Source of the DNA: JBBQZU01 sp041749535
GTDB lineage: Bacteria; Bacteroidota; Bacteroidia; Flavobacteriales_D; Cryomorphaceae
Direction: 5' to 3'
NCBI GenBank assembly: GCA_041749535.1
Contig: JBGTBE010000003.1
Span: forward strand, 76,015 to 140,014
DNA: 64,000 nucleotides
Shown here: one piece after another, positions 1 through 7,737 of the stretch
Position numbering within the stretch: position 1 is the first letter of the stretch
How the letters are laid out: the number at the start of each line of letters is the position of its first letter
The notes under the pieces: generated by a model
The model's input: the letters and a program-made list of their open reading frames with translations, nothing else
The model's database searches: none
Told to the model about the DNA's origin: nothing
Translations under genes and position numbers: made by a program

Positions 1-2
1 TT

Positions 3-680
3 TCACCATTGAATCTGCCTGAAGGCAATCAGTATGGTCTTATTGCACAGCAACTTGGAGATGTACTACCCGAACTGGTAGTGCAAAACGTGCATCCGGC
101 AAAATATGATTCATTAGGTAACGAAATCAGTCCATCGTTTGAATATCTCAGCGTTCGTTATACTGATTTGATCCCTATTTTAATTGCAGGGTATCAACAA
201 CAGAATTTCACTATGGACGAACAAAGCGGCATTATTCAAGATCAATTACAGCAACTCGGTTCTCAAGCAGAAGTTATTGCTGATTTACAGACTCAAGTGG
301 AAAATCTCCAACAACAAATGGCTTCAATGCTCACAGTAGTGCAAGCCATGCAAACCAAAACCAACAACTGCTGCAATGACGGTAGCACCGGTTCTCTGCC
401 AGCCCCTACCGGCGCAACCGATGGAGTGAAGCTTATGCAGAATGTGCCAAATCCATTTGACACAAACACCCGCATTGACTTTATACTCCCATCCGATGCA
501 AATGCAGTGCTCGAACTAAGCGATGCACAAGGGCGTCCACTGCGCAGGCTCGTGGACGGACAGATGAATGCCGGTTCGCAAAGTATCGTGCTCGATGGCA
601 GTTCACTCGCGCCGGGCACGTACTTCTATACTGTTTATGCCAATGGTGAAATGATCACGAAGAAGATGGTGAAGAGGTAA
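3..680 (+). CDS. T9SS-sorted tail-fibre-chaperone (S74) protein, C-terminal part
   Basis: This is the 3' end of a gene that begins before the window; the frame is open to the left edge. The first ~65 codons resemble the second half of a peptidase S74 (endosialidase-type intramolecular chaperone) domain, with a GLIAQQL...PELV motif. A Gln-rich coiled coil follows, then a CNDGSTGSLPAP linker and a type A T9SS sorting domain (NVPNPFDTNTRIDF to KKMVKR). This tail predicts export by the type IX system and anchoring at or release from the cell surface. It is a close paralogue of the C-terminus of the gene at 2176-4536, with stretches of identical DNA. The cargo domain lies outside the window, so its function cannot be named. 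Confidence 0.85.
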   Translation, partial: SPLNLPEGNQYGLIAQQLGDVLPELVVQNVHPAKYDSLGNEISPSFEYLSVRYTDLIPILIAGYQQQNFTMDEQSGIIQDQLQQLGSQAEVIADLQTQVENLQQQMASMLTVVQAMQTKTNNCCNDGSTGSLPAPTGATDGVKLMQNVPNPFDTNTRIDFILPSDANAVLELSDAQGRPLRRLVDGQMNAGSQSIVLDGSSLAPGTYFYTVYANGEMITKKMVKR

Positions 681-715
681 AGGGGTATTTGGTGGTTGGT
701 TCTTTGACGGGTTTT

Positions 716-760
716 AAACCGCCGGTGGCTGAGATGAGTCGAAGCCCGGCGGTTTTTTTT
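716..760 (+). terminator. Rho-independent terminator
   Basis: A 10-bp perfect stem (716-725 with 746-755) is followed by a T run to 760. It lies 36 bases after the stop codon at 680. The stem and loop are almost the same as the terminator at 4586-4630, which suggests that the two genes and their terminators descend from one duplication. Confidence 0.85.
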
Positions 761-864
761 ATAGCGCAAAGCCGTATAAAAGCAAATGTTACGTCTAAAT
801 TAAATTTGACCTGCCGGGAATCATTTCTCACAAAAACAATTATCTTCGGCTCATGACCCTAGAT

Positions 865-917
865 CAGCAGACAGCAGACAGCAGACAGCAGACAGCAGAC
901 AGCAGACAGCAGACAGC
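865..917. repeat. Heptamer tandem repeat (CAGCAGA)n
   Basis: Seven perfect copies of CAGCAGA (865-913) and a partial eighth copy form a simple tandem array. It lies in the 511-base intergenic stretch 681-1191. Apart from the terminator and a GC-rich patch around 1028-1045, I see nothing else in that stretch. A pure 7-bp array is prone to slippage. It is not in a reading frame of a recognisable gene. Confidence 0.9.
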
Positions 918-1191
918 GGCTCCGGCTCCGCTCAGTGCAGGCAGGGCGCAACCAAAACCCGGTTGCCATGCGTAGCGGTGTCTGTTCAAAACGTTCTTTT
1001 CTGTTGAACTTTTACTTTGCCTCCGCGGTCGCGGCCGGGCCGCAAGCCACCATATCCCTCACATTATTTTTAAGAAATTTGAACAGTAGTCACCTAAGAC
1101 CCTGAACGTAGGGCCCTGAAAAGCTGGTATTCCTTTCCAAAGAAGTAGTCCATGTGCTACTTACCTGAATTGAACCTTTCAATAATCCCTT

Positions 1192-2172
1192 ATGAATTCG
1201 TTTCGATTTTTAACTTATACCTTGGTTGCTTGCGCTTCATTTTGCACAGCAGAAGCCCAGCAATACAACCTGGTGCCCAATCCCAATTTTGAGCAATATA
1301 GCATTTGCCCTGATGCACTTGCTCAGATTGCAAAGGCAACTGGATGGCAAATGTGGCAGGGTTCACCTGACTTTTTTCATGCTTGTGATGAAAGCCAAAC
1401 TGTTAGCACACCATTCAGCACATATAATGGCTTTCAGCACACGTTTAACGGACTAGGTTATGGTGGGTTAATTGGTATTGCTTACAACAATATCGGTGAA
1501 GTGATGGGTATTGAATTGTCAGAACCTTTGCAAATTGGCCAGATGTACTATATTGAATTTCAATGGAGCAGAGCATTTGGTGGGATCGCACACAGTTGGT
1601 GCGACTGTGCCAATAGCCATTTGGGTGCTGTGCTCACCACGCAAGGCTATGTAAGCAATACCAATCCTTATATCCACAACAGTTTTGCCCATATATACGA
1701 TGATCAACTGCTGGTGGACACCACTAGTTGGCAAAGTATATCAGGCTGGATTACAGCAGATCAGGCCTATACCCACATCGGCATTGGTACCTTCTTCAAC
1801 CTTAATGAGATAGAAGTGGCCTACTTCAACGGATCGCCGCAGGAGATTTTTCTCAAAACCTATTATTATATCGATGGGGTTTGTGTGGCTACCGATCCGG
1901 CTTATTGCGATGTGGTGCTAAATGCCGGCAATCTGATCAACAACGATTACGACGTACAGGTGTATCCCAATCCCGCCAATGCGCTCACCTTCATTGAAGC
2001 CGCAGGAGAATTTTCCTACCACCTGATAGAAATTACCGGCAGAACCGTGCTGACAGGAAAAGGTACCAACAAGGCAACGCTTCGGCTCGAAAATGTACCC
2101 CAGGGCGCTTACCTGCTTAAGATCGAAACAAATTCAGGGGTATTAACCAAAAAACTTATTAAAAACCCTTGA
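1192..2172 (+). CDS. T9SS-sorted secreted protein of unknown function
   Basis: The 326-residue product starts with a Sec signal peptide ending near AEAQ. The body opens with a LVPNPNFEQYSICP motif and has Trp and Cys pairs. That pattern is common in Bacteroidota extracellular proteins with a carbohydrate-binding-like jelly-roll fold; the fold is my inference. The C-terminus carries a type A T9SS sorting domain (VQVYPNPANALTFIEAAG to LTKKLIKNP). The stop is 3 bases before the next start at 2176, so the two are probably co-transcribed. No catalytic motif is visible and I cannot name a ligand. Confidence 0.8.
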   Translation: MNSFRFLTYTLVACASFCTAEAQQYNLVPNPNFEQYSICPDALAQIAKATGWQMWQGSPDFFHACDESQTVSTPFSTYNGFQHTFNGLGYGGLIGIAYNNIGEVMGIELSEPLQIGQMYYIEFQWSRAFGGIAHSWCDCANSHLGAVLTTQGYVSNTNPYIHNSFAHIYDDQLLVDTTSWQSISGWITADQAYTHIGIGTFFNLNEIEVAYFNGSPQEIFLKTYYYIDGVCVATDPAYCDVVLNAGNLINNDYDVQVYPNPANALTFIEAAGEFSYHLIEITGRTVLTGKGTNKATLRLENVPQGAYLLKIETNSGVLTKKLIKNP

Positions 2173-2175
2173 AAA

Positions 2176-4536
2176 ATGAAAACGTACTTTTCTTCAATCG
2201 CACTGGCATTTTGCTTGTGTTTCACCGCTTTTACCGGCCGCGGCCAGGTGAGCTATCTCACCAATGATCCAAATGCTAACACCCCATTGGGCTTTCTTGG
2301 ATGGGGTGTGCCAAATGACAATACCGACCTGAACATCAGGCAGAACAACCTGCGACGAATACGTATGAGCAGCGTAATCTATCCCCAATACAACTATAGC
2401 ATGGCTGATACCACTTTTAATGCCAGCCGCATGTTCTTCGGAATCAATGGAAACAATATGGCAACGCCGTTTAGTATGATGCATTTGGGATATAATATCA
2501 GTGCGAATCTGCGCAGAAACTGGATGAATGTAGGCACTACCTACGGTGCGGGTGCTGACATCATGCATGTAGGTTTGATCAATAGACCTGCTATTGCCAA
2601 CAACAATGCACAGGTGGATGCGGTCATCGCATGGGGATGCAATGACCAATTCTTCTCACCGGTTAATGGCCCTGATAATTTGAGGTTTTTATTTCTTGCT
2701 CCCACTACCGCAACAGCCAGCCCAGGCTCAGCGCAGGAAGGTCTCGAAACCATGCGCATCACCCCCTGGGGAAATGTGGGAATAGGAAGCGTATTCAACA
2801 ACAACCAGCAGCCCGTGAGACGCCTCGTTGTAGCCCAACGTACTGATTCTGTACAATTCAGGGTAGCATGGGACATCAATCAAAATCCAGTACTCGGAGA
2901 CCATGCCGACTTTCAGGTAACTCCACTGTCAAACCTGCACATACGGCCCAGCCACAACAACAACAAGCGCACAACTGTAATCGGTTTCTTGCGAAACGAA
3001 CAACCAGACCCCTACAACGCGCCACTGGACAACATCATAACTACGCTCGATGTTGGCGGCCTGACAAGGATCAGAGAATTGCCCGATAGTGCGCGAAATT
3101 CACTAATTATTGGTTTTAACCTAGCTGGAGCCGGTCAGGGCGTAAATGATAAATTTTTAGGCAGACTTGATTTCCCTAATGATGCAAGTCAATTTTTGGA
3201 TGGAACTGGCAATTGGAGCGGTAACATCACCGACTGTCGCTGGGCAGATACTCCGTCGGTCACCGTATCCGGCGAAACCGATATGTTCACGGGCTATGAT
3301 CCCGAAGACCCCTGCCACCGCGGTAAAGTGGCCATAGGTTCCAACGCCCCCAAAGCCAAACTTGATGTAACAATGACCACTGAGCGCGACAATTCTTTCG
3401 CGGCTTTTTCTGCTGATGCAACAGACTCTGAACCCGGATTCGGAGGTGGACCTACCTTGGTGTATGGTGTACTGTCCAATGCCGAAGGAATAAATGAAGC
3501 AAATACCTACATCGGTGTGGCGGGTCAGGCCGAGGAAGGTAAGTATGCGGTGGGTTTACTCGGCTTGGCGTCAAGCATTGGCGGTGTCAACATTTCCATT
3601 GGAACATACACTAAAGCAACTGCCAGCGCTTCTGCCAATATCGGTATTTATGCGGAAGCACCTGCCGGTTCAACCGACTACGCCGCACAGTTGATAGGTG
3701 GTATCACTTTTACACAACCTCCTATTACATTAAGCGACCAGACAATCAAAACAGACATCAACCCAATAAACAACGCAACGCAATTGCTTAGCCTGTTCCA
3801 ACCCAAAACCTATTACAACATTAATGAAACAGGTAGAAATCTCGGGCTTGAAGATGGGCTCCAATATGGTTTTATGGCCCAAGAAGTCAATGATGTAGCA
3901 CCTGAACTGGTTAGAACCGTAGTGCTCCCCCCCGTTATGGACGAAACAGGCTTTGTAAGCGACACCGAAATTGAACTGCTCGGTGTGCAATACACAAAGA
4001 TGGTGCCTATTCTCGTGGCTGGTTTTCAGGAGCAGAACACGATCATTGCAGCTCAGGCAGGTATTATTGAAAACCAGGAAACCCAGCTCAATTCACAAGC
4101 CGAAACGATTGCCGAGCTAGAATCAAAAGTTGAAATCATGGAACAGAAAATGGAATCCATGTACACCATCATGCAGTCTGTGCAGAGCAAAACAAACAAC
4201 TGTTGCTCTTTCGGCTCTGCTCAGGAACCAAATGATGGTAGCACAGGTTCTCTGCCTGCCCCTGCCGGCACAACCGAAGGAGTGAAGCTTATGCAGAATG
4301 TGCCAAATCCATTTGACACTGCCACCCGCATTGACTTTATACTCCCTGCAGATGCCAATGTAGTGCTCGAACTAAGCGATGCACAAGGCCGTCCACTTCG
4401 AAAATTGATAGATGGCCAAATGAATGCCGGACCACAAACACTTACTCTTGATGGCAGCTCCCTGGCACCTGGAATGTATTTCTATACCGTGTATGCCAAT
4501 GGAGAGTTGATCTCGAAGAAGATGATTAAAAGGTGA
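2176..4536 (+). CDS. T9SS-sorted protein with S74 intramolecular chaperone domain
   Basis: The 786-residue protein has a signal peptide ending near GRGQ. A long body (about 30-510) has repeated beta-rich stretches. An S74-type chaperone domain starts at L519-S520-D521, with K525 and the GFMAQEV...PELV motif. A coiled coil follows (about 620-675), then a type A T9SS sorting domain (about 703-786). In phage tail spikes the S74 domain trimerises the stalk and then cleaves itself at the Ser of the S-D-x-x-x-K motif, which is intact here. That suggests a trimeric surface fibre. Whether cleavage occurs is unknown: it would separate the sorting domain from the body. It probably shares a transcript with the gene at 1192 and ends in a strong terminator. 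Confidence 0.85.
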   Translation: MKTYFSSIALAFCLCFTAFTGRGQVSYLTNDPNANTPLGFLGWGVPNDNTDLNIRQNNLRRIRMSSVIYPQYNYSMADTTFNASRMFFGINGNNMATPFSMMHLGYNISANLRRNWMNVGTTYGAGADIMHVGLINRPAIANNNAQVDAVIAWGCNDQFFSPVNGPDNLRFLFLAPTTATASPGSAQEGLETMRITPWGNVGIGSVFNNNQQPVRRLVVAQRTDSVQFRVAWDINQNPVLGDHADFQVTPLSNLHIRPSHNNNKRTTVIGFLRNEQPDPYNAPLDNIITTLDVGGLTRIRELPDSARNSLIIGFNLAGAGQGVNDKFLGRLDFPNDASQFLDGTGNWSGNITDCRWADTPSVTVSGETDMFTGYDPEDPCHRGKVAIGSNAPKAKLDVTMTTERDNSFAAFSADATDSEPGFGGGPTLVYGVLSNAEGINEANTYIGVAGQAEEGKYAVGLLGLASSIGGVNISIGTYTKATASASANIGIYAEAPAGSTDYAAQLIGGITFTQPPITLSDQTIKTDINPINNATQLLSLFQPKTYYNINETGRNLGLEDGLQYGFMAQEVNDVAPELVRTVVLPPVMDETGFVSDTEIELLGVQYTKMVPILVAGFQEQNTIIAAQAGIIENQETQLNSQAETIAELESKVEIMEQKMESMYTIMQSVQSKTNNCCSFGSAQEPNDGSTGSLPAPAGTTEGVKLMQNVPNPFDTATRIDFILPADANVVLELSDAQGRPLRKLIDGQMNAGPQTLTLDGSSLAPGMYFYTVYANGELISKKMIKR

Positions 4537-4538
4537 TA

Positions 4539-4580
4539 GGTTTTTAGTGCCTGGTTTTTAGTGCCTGGTTTTTAGGCTGG
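4539..4580. repeat. Short 14-bp tandem duplication after a stop codon
   Basis: The 14-base unit GGTTTTTAGTGCCT occurs twice in tandem (4539-4552 and 4553-4566) and a third, diverged copy begins at 4567. It lies between the stop codon and the terminator, so it probably arose by slippage and has no evident function. Confidence 0.75.
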
Positions 4581-4585
4581 GTTTT

Positions 4586-4630
4586 AAAACTGCCGGTGGC
4601 TGAGATGTGTCGAGGCCCGGCGGTTTTTTT
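4586..4630 (+). terminator. Rho-independent terminator
   Basis: An 11-bp stem (4586-4596 with 4617-4627, one G-T pair) is followed by a T run. The loop is nearly identical to that of the terminator at 716-760. It separates the plus-strand gene ending at 4536 from the convergent minus-strand gene ending at 4759. Confidence 0.85.
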
Positions 4631-4758
4631 GTCTTAAAGTGAATTCTAATTTTTCTGTACGAAGATTAAATCCCCACCTGCTCCTTTGCGCAATTGGCCA
4701 AAGCCTTTGTGGACCGAAGGGCATTGCGGTTAAATTTATAATACAGAAAGTGGAGCTA

Positions 4759-5241
4759 TCAGTACGAAATCCCCAGCTTGCGGTAAATAAAATGCAGGAG
4801 CCAGGCCGGGCCTATCATCAAAAACTTCAGATCATCAAAAAAGGAAGGTTTGGCACCCTCAATCTTGTGGCCTATAAATTGGCCAATCCATGCAAGAACA
4901 AAAACAATGATAAAGAACAAACCGGCCTGCTCACCGAGAAGCAGATGGGTGCGGTGCACGAGCCAAAGCATCGCCATGGATACCAATACCATGCCCACTG
5001 CAACAGGCAGCGATAACCTGATGAAAAAGACAATTCCAAAGATGAGCAGCAAGGTGCCAACATGCACATAGGGCCACCAGGCATCTGCTAAGTATTGCTG
5101 AACAAAGCCAAAAGGAATAAGCGACAATATGCCAATAATAGTGAAGAAGATCAGCGGAACGCATATCCAGTGTATCGCCTTGTTGGTAGCATTCTGGTGG
5201 CTTGCACCGTAGGCATCAAACCATTGTTGCATGGTGTTCAT
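4759..5241 (-). CDS. Mpo1-like (DUF962) membrane protein
   Basis: The 160-residue product begins MNTMQQWFDAYGASHQN and continues NKAIHWICVPLIF, the signature of the DUF962/YGL010w family. Four or so hydrophobic segments follow. Yeast Mpo1 of this family is an Fe(II)-dependent dioxygenase that shortens 2-hydroxy fatty acids by alpha-oxidation. The conserved His residues (H15 and H24, counted from this start) fit metal binding. The frame stays open upstream to 5370, but the added residues fall in the tRNA-flank repeat and look non-coding, so I chose the ATG at 5241. A fatty acid hydroxylase-like gene lies 517 bases away beyond the tRNA, which hints at shared 2-hydroxy-lipid metabolism. Confidence 0.8.
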   Translation of the reverse strand: MNTMQQWFDAYGASHQNATNKAIHWICVPLIFFTIIGILSLIPFGFVQQYLADAWWPYVHVGTLLLIFGIVFFIRLSLPVAVGMVLVSMAMLWLVHRTHLLLGEQAGLFFIIVFVLAWIGQFIGHKIEGAKPSFFDDLKFLMIGPAWLLHFIYRKLGISY

Positions 5242-5288
5242 ATCGCGGTTATTTTGGTGATGAATATAGCCAAAGAACCTGAAATGCA

Positions 5289-5404
5289 GCAACTGTTCGG
5301 GCATTCCTTCCCTCGAACCAGTATGAAAAAGAGATTGTTTTAAAAAAGACAGTATAAAAAATCCCGACACAGTCGTATCGGGATTTCACCTTAGGTGCCC
5401 AGGA
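5289..5404. repeat. Direct repeat copy A of tRNA-Leu 3' flank
   Basis: This 116-bp segment matches 5429-5544 with a constant 140-base offset and only three mismatches. It includes the last nine bases of the tRNA-Leu 3' end (on the minus strand) and the tRNA terminator hairpin. The 24 bases between the copies (5405-5428) are unique. It looks like a duplication of the region just downstream of the tRNA. Confidence 0.85.
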
Positions 5405-5428
5405 TGCCGAAGCAGTCGCTCGTACCTC

Positions 5429-5544
5429 GCAACAGTTCGGGCATTCCTTCCCTCGAACCAGTATGAAAAAGAGATTGTTTTAAAAAAGACAGCATAAAAA
5501 ATCCCGACACAGTTGTATCGGGATTTCACCTTAGGTGCCCAGGA
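5429..5544. repeat. Direct repeat copy B of tRNA-Leu 3' flank
   Basis: This is the copy joined to the intact tRNA gene. The right end of the repeat (5536-5544) is the 3' end of the tRNA; beyond 5544 the two copies diverge. Confidence 0.85.
5500..5526 (-). terminator. Terminator of tRNA-Leu
   Basis: On the minus strand an 11-bp stem (one G-U pair) with a 4-base loop is followed by a run of T. It begins about 10 bases after the tRNA 3' end. A second, equally good copy is present in the upstream repeat near 5360-5386. Confidence 0.75.
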
Positions 5545-5618
5545 CTGGACTCGAACCAGCACAAGCATAGCTCACCACCCCCTCAAGATGGCGTGTCTAC
5601 CAATTTCACCACCTGGGC
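5536..5618 (-). tRNA. tRNA-Leu (anticodon GAG)
   Basis: An 83-nt cloverleaf reads on the minus strand. It has a 7-bp acceptor stem GCCCAGG/CCTGGGC, the class II D-arm pattern, an anticodon stem CCATC/GGTGG with loop TTGAGGG (anticodon GAG, reading CTC/CTT), a long variable arm, and a T-arm with GGTTCGAGTCC. The discriminator is A. The CCA tail is not encoded (the next bases are CCT). Confidence 0.93.
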
Positions 5619-5718
5619 ATTTCGAGCGGCAAAGCTAATGATTTGTTGGAGTTCATAAAGTAGTTGAAAAAAAAATGTGTATGTGATGAATGGTACAAAA
5701 TAGTAAATGAAGTGAATG

Positions 5719-5726
5719 TATATTTG
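5719..5726 (+). promoter_or_regulatory. Bacteroidota -7 box (TATATTTG)
   Basis: The sequence is a perfect match to TAnnTTTG, the -7 element of primary-sigma promoters in Bacteroidota. It lies 31 bases before the ATG at 5758, so the leader would be about 27 nt. I see no clear -33 TTTG. Confidence 0.55.
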
Positions 5727-5757
5727 CAGTCAGAATTGAGTCCCAAAAGGCTTAGCT

Positions 5758-6447
5758 ATGAATAAGCGAATGCAGCATACTCCAAACGAACAGGGCACAA
5801 CCGCTCTCTTTAAGCACCCGGTACTGGAAAAGCTCGCGCGCACCCATATCTCCGTTCCACTCATTATTTACTTTGTTGGTTCTGCGGTATTGATGTACCT
5901 GAGTTTTTCAAGAGGCTACACCACTGCTATACAAGGCGTAGGGGTGTTTGCCATAGGTTTTTTTGTGTGGACTTTCGTGGAATATATCATGCATAGGCAT
6001 GTGTTCCATATGCTTCCCACCAACAAGATTAAAGAAAAGGTGCAATACACCTTTCACGGTGTACACCATGAATACCCCCGCGATAAGACGAGACTGGCAA
6101 TGCCTCCTGCAGCATCGCTTATCATACTTACTGCGCTTTTTTTCGCATTTAAATTTTTCATGGGCAATTATGTGTACACGTTTCTTCCAGGTTTTGTAAT
6201 GGGCTACTCGGCATATCTGGGTGTGCATTATGTAATTCACGCTTTCCCACCGCCCAAAAACTTTCTGCATGTGCTCTGGATCAACCACAGCATACACCAC
6301 TACAAAGACGATTCGGTGGCCTTTGGTGTATCGAGCCCATTGTGGGATGTAATTATAGGCACCATGCCCAGAAAAACCTACAAACGCAATCCTGCCAAGA
6401 AGCAGCCTTCCGAAAGCCATGAGCATCATGCCGAGGCAATGGCCTGA
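5758..6447 (+). CDS. Fatty acid hydroxylase / sterol desaturase family protein
   Basis: The 229-residue integral membrane protein shows the His-box pattern of the FA_hydroxylase family: HRHVFH (79-84), HGVHHEYPRD (from 100), HYVIH (157-161) and HVLWINHSIHHYKDD (from 171). Family members bind two irons through these His and hydroxylate lipids using O2. The layout, especially HGVHHEYP and a late NHSIHHYK, is closest to fatty acid 2-hydroxylases (Scs7/FA2H type) that act on sphingolipid acyl chains. Many Bacteroidota make sphingolipids or sulfonolipids with 2-hydroxy acids, so this fits. A cytochrome b5 domain is absent, so electrons must come from another carrier. The C-terminus is His/Lys-rich. 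Confidence 0.85.
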   Translation: MNKRMQHTPNEQGTTALFKHPVLEKLARTHISVPLIIYFVGSAVLMYLSFSRGYTTAIQGVGVFAIGFFVWTFVEYIMHRHVFHMLPTNKIKEKVQYTFHGVHHEYPRDKTRLAMPPAASLIILTALFFAFKFFMGNYVYTFLPGFVMGYSAYLGVHYVIHAFPPPKNFLHVLWINHSIHHYKDDSVAFGVSSPLWDVIIGTMPRKTYKRNPAKKQPSESHEHHAEAMA

Positions 6448-6475
6448 CAGCGCAAGTCACGTCAAGAACTTTCTC

Positions 6476-6503
6476 AAAGTCCCGCTCCACAAGGCGGGAC
6501 TTT
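6476..6503. terminator. Hairpin between convergent genes
   Basis: A 10-bp perfect stem (6476-6485 with 6494-6503) with an 8-base loop lies 28 bases after the stop codon at 6447 and before the convergent stop at 6553. It has no long T run on either strand, so it may terminate weakly or protect 3' ends. Confidence 0.5.
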
Positions 6504-6552
6504 GCATGAATGGTGGATTCCTTTAACCGGCTACGCGTAGGGTCGAAGTAGG

Positions 6553-7737
6553 CTAGCGCACAAAATCATTTCCCGTACGGAAGTACTCACGAAAAATGGG
6601 CTGTCCGGGCCGCTCTCCGTTTACCCACACCTTTGCGACATCATAAAATTTATTGGTGCACTGCTCAATGACCACCGATGGGCTGTGGCTGCTTTTAACC
6701 CAGGCCCCCTCCGGCCACCAGGGTATATTCCTGAAGGCGTAGTTGCCATTGTTCATCAGCCAAATGGTAGGAGATTCGCCGGAAGCAATCTGTGTGAAAA
6801 GTCCATTTACCTCCACCGTACTTCCAAAACTTCTGAATACCAGCGCCCCCTCGGTAGGTGCATGCTCAAGGTGAAAATTCTCGATGGAGAAATACTTGGC
6901 GGTGGTGCAGCGCTCGGCATCAAAAAAGACTGCACGGGCATTTTCCCATCCTTCGGAAATGCAATCTACCAGGCGCACCCCTGAGCTTTGCAGCACTTTG
7001 AAGGAGGTGCCGGTGCAACCCTTGCGGTTGTACACCCTGCTGCTGCGCACCACCGTGTGGTTGCACTGCGAGTTGTTGTAGCTCGTGCCCGGCCAGGCAT
7101 TCTCGCGGGTATCGCTGTTTACCCCGCTGCGCAGCACAATGCCATCGTGAAATGGATTTGTGACCAGCACCTGATCGATGGTGCACATAAGGCAAAAAAC
7201 AAAATCAATGGCTGCCACTTCCTGTCCTGTAAATTCAATGTTACGCACCACAGTATCGAAACTCGAACCAATAAAAATGCCTTTGCTCCCCCCTTCTATC
7301 CTGCCGAAATTTTCAATAAGGTAGCGGGTTTTGTTGTACACCATCGCTTCGGCTTGGGTGGAAGGAATGCTGTAAAAGAGCTGCACGCCCCGGCCTGCCT
7401 TTATGTTTGCGCCCTGCCCGTCAATAATCACCAAAGCGCCCGTGCGGGGAAGGTGCAGCGTGTCCATGATCAAATAATCGCCCGGGGTGAATTCTATTCG
7501 CTTCACTCTTTGTGAGGTGCGAAGACGCCTGAAAATGGCGGGCACATCATCGCCGGGATTGATCCTGACATAGGACTCATCCACATCGGTATCGTTCATT
7601 GCAGGTGGGCTACCTGTTTTAATAGTATCCAAATCAGAAGCGGAGATTTCTGCATCTTTGTGCACCATAGTGCTGGCGCAGCTTATCGAGAGCAAAATTA
7701 AAGAGGCGGGCACAATGTATCTGAACCGGAATTGCAT
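6553..7737 (-). CDS. Predicted lipoprotein with parallel beta-helix fold
   Basis: The 394-residue product has a lipoprotein signal (MQFRFRYIVPASLILLSISC, Cys at 20). The N-terminal segment contains NPGDDVPAIFRRLRTSQRVKR and FTPGDYLI, the start typical of right-handed beta-helix (pectate-lyase-like) proteins. Short repeats such as VRNIEFTGQ, DQVLVTNPFHDGIV, VVRSSRVYNRKG and VRLVDCISEGWE fit rungs of the helix. Such proteins often bind or cleave polysaccharides. I see no assignable catalytic set, so activity is unknown. The start is the ATG at 7737; its codon overlaps the ATG of the divergent gene at 7736. A longer frame upstream would run inside that gene and is unlikely. Confidence 0.7.
   Translation of the reverse strand: MQFRFRYIVPASLILLSISCASTMVHKDAEISASDLDTIKTGSPPAMNDTDVDESYVRINPGDDVPAIFRRLRTSQRVKRIEFTPGDYLIMDTLHLPRTGALVIIDGQGANIKAGRGVQLFYSIPSTQAEAMVYNKTRYLIENFGRIEGGSKGIFIGSSFDTVVRNIEFTGQEVAAIDFVFCLMCTIDQVLVTNPFHDGIVLRSGVNSDTRENAWPGTSYNNSQCNHTVVRSSRVYNRKGCTGTSFKVLQSSGVRLVDCISEGWENARAVFFDAERCTTAKYFSIENFHLEHAPTEGALVFRSFGSTVEVNGLFTQIASGESPTIWLMNNGNYAFRNIPWWPEGAWVKSSHSPSVVIEQCTNKFYDVAKVWVNGERPGQPIFREYFRTGNDFVR

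Noticed and set aside
865..917. CRISPR-like array
   Set aside because: The units are contiguous 7-mers without spacers, and no cas gene is present.
2176..4536. Prophage tail fibre
   Set aside because: The S74 domain is followed by a T9SS sorting tail, the protein has a Sec signal, and no other phage gene is nearby.
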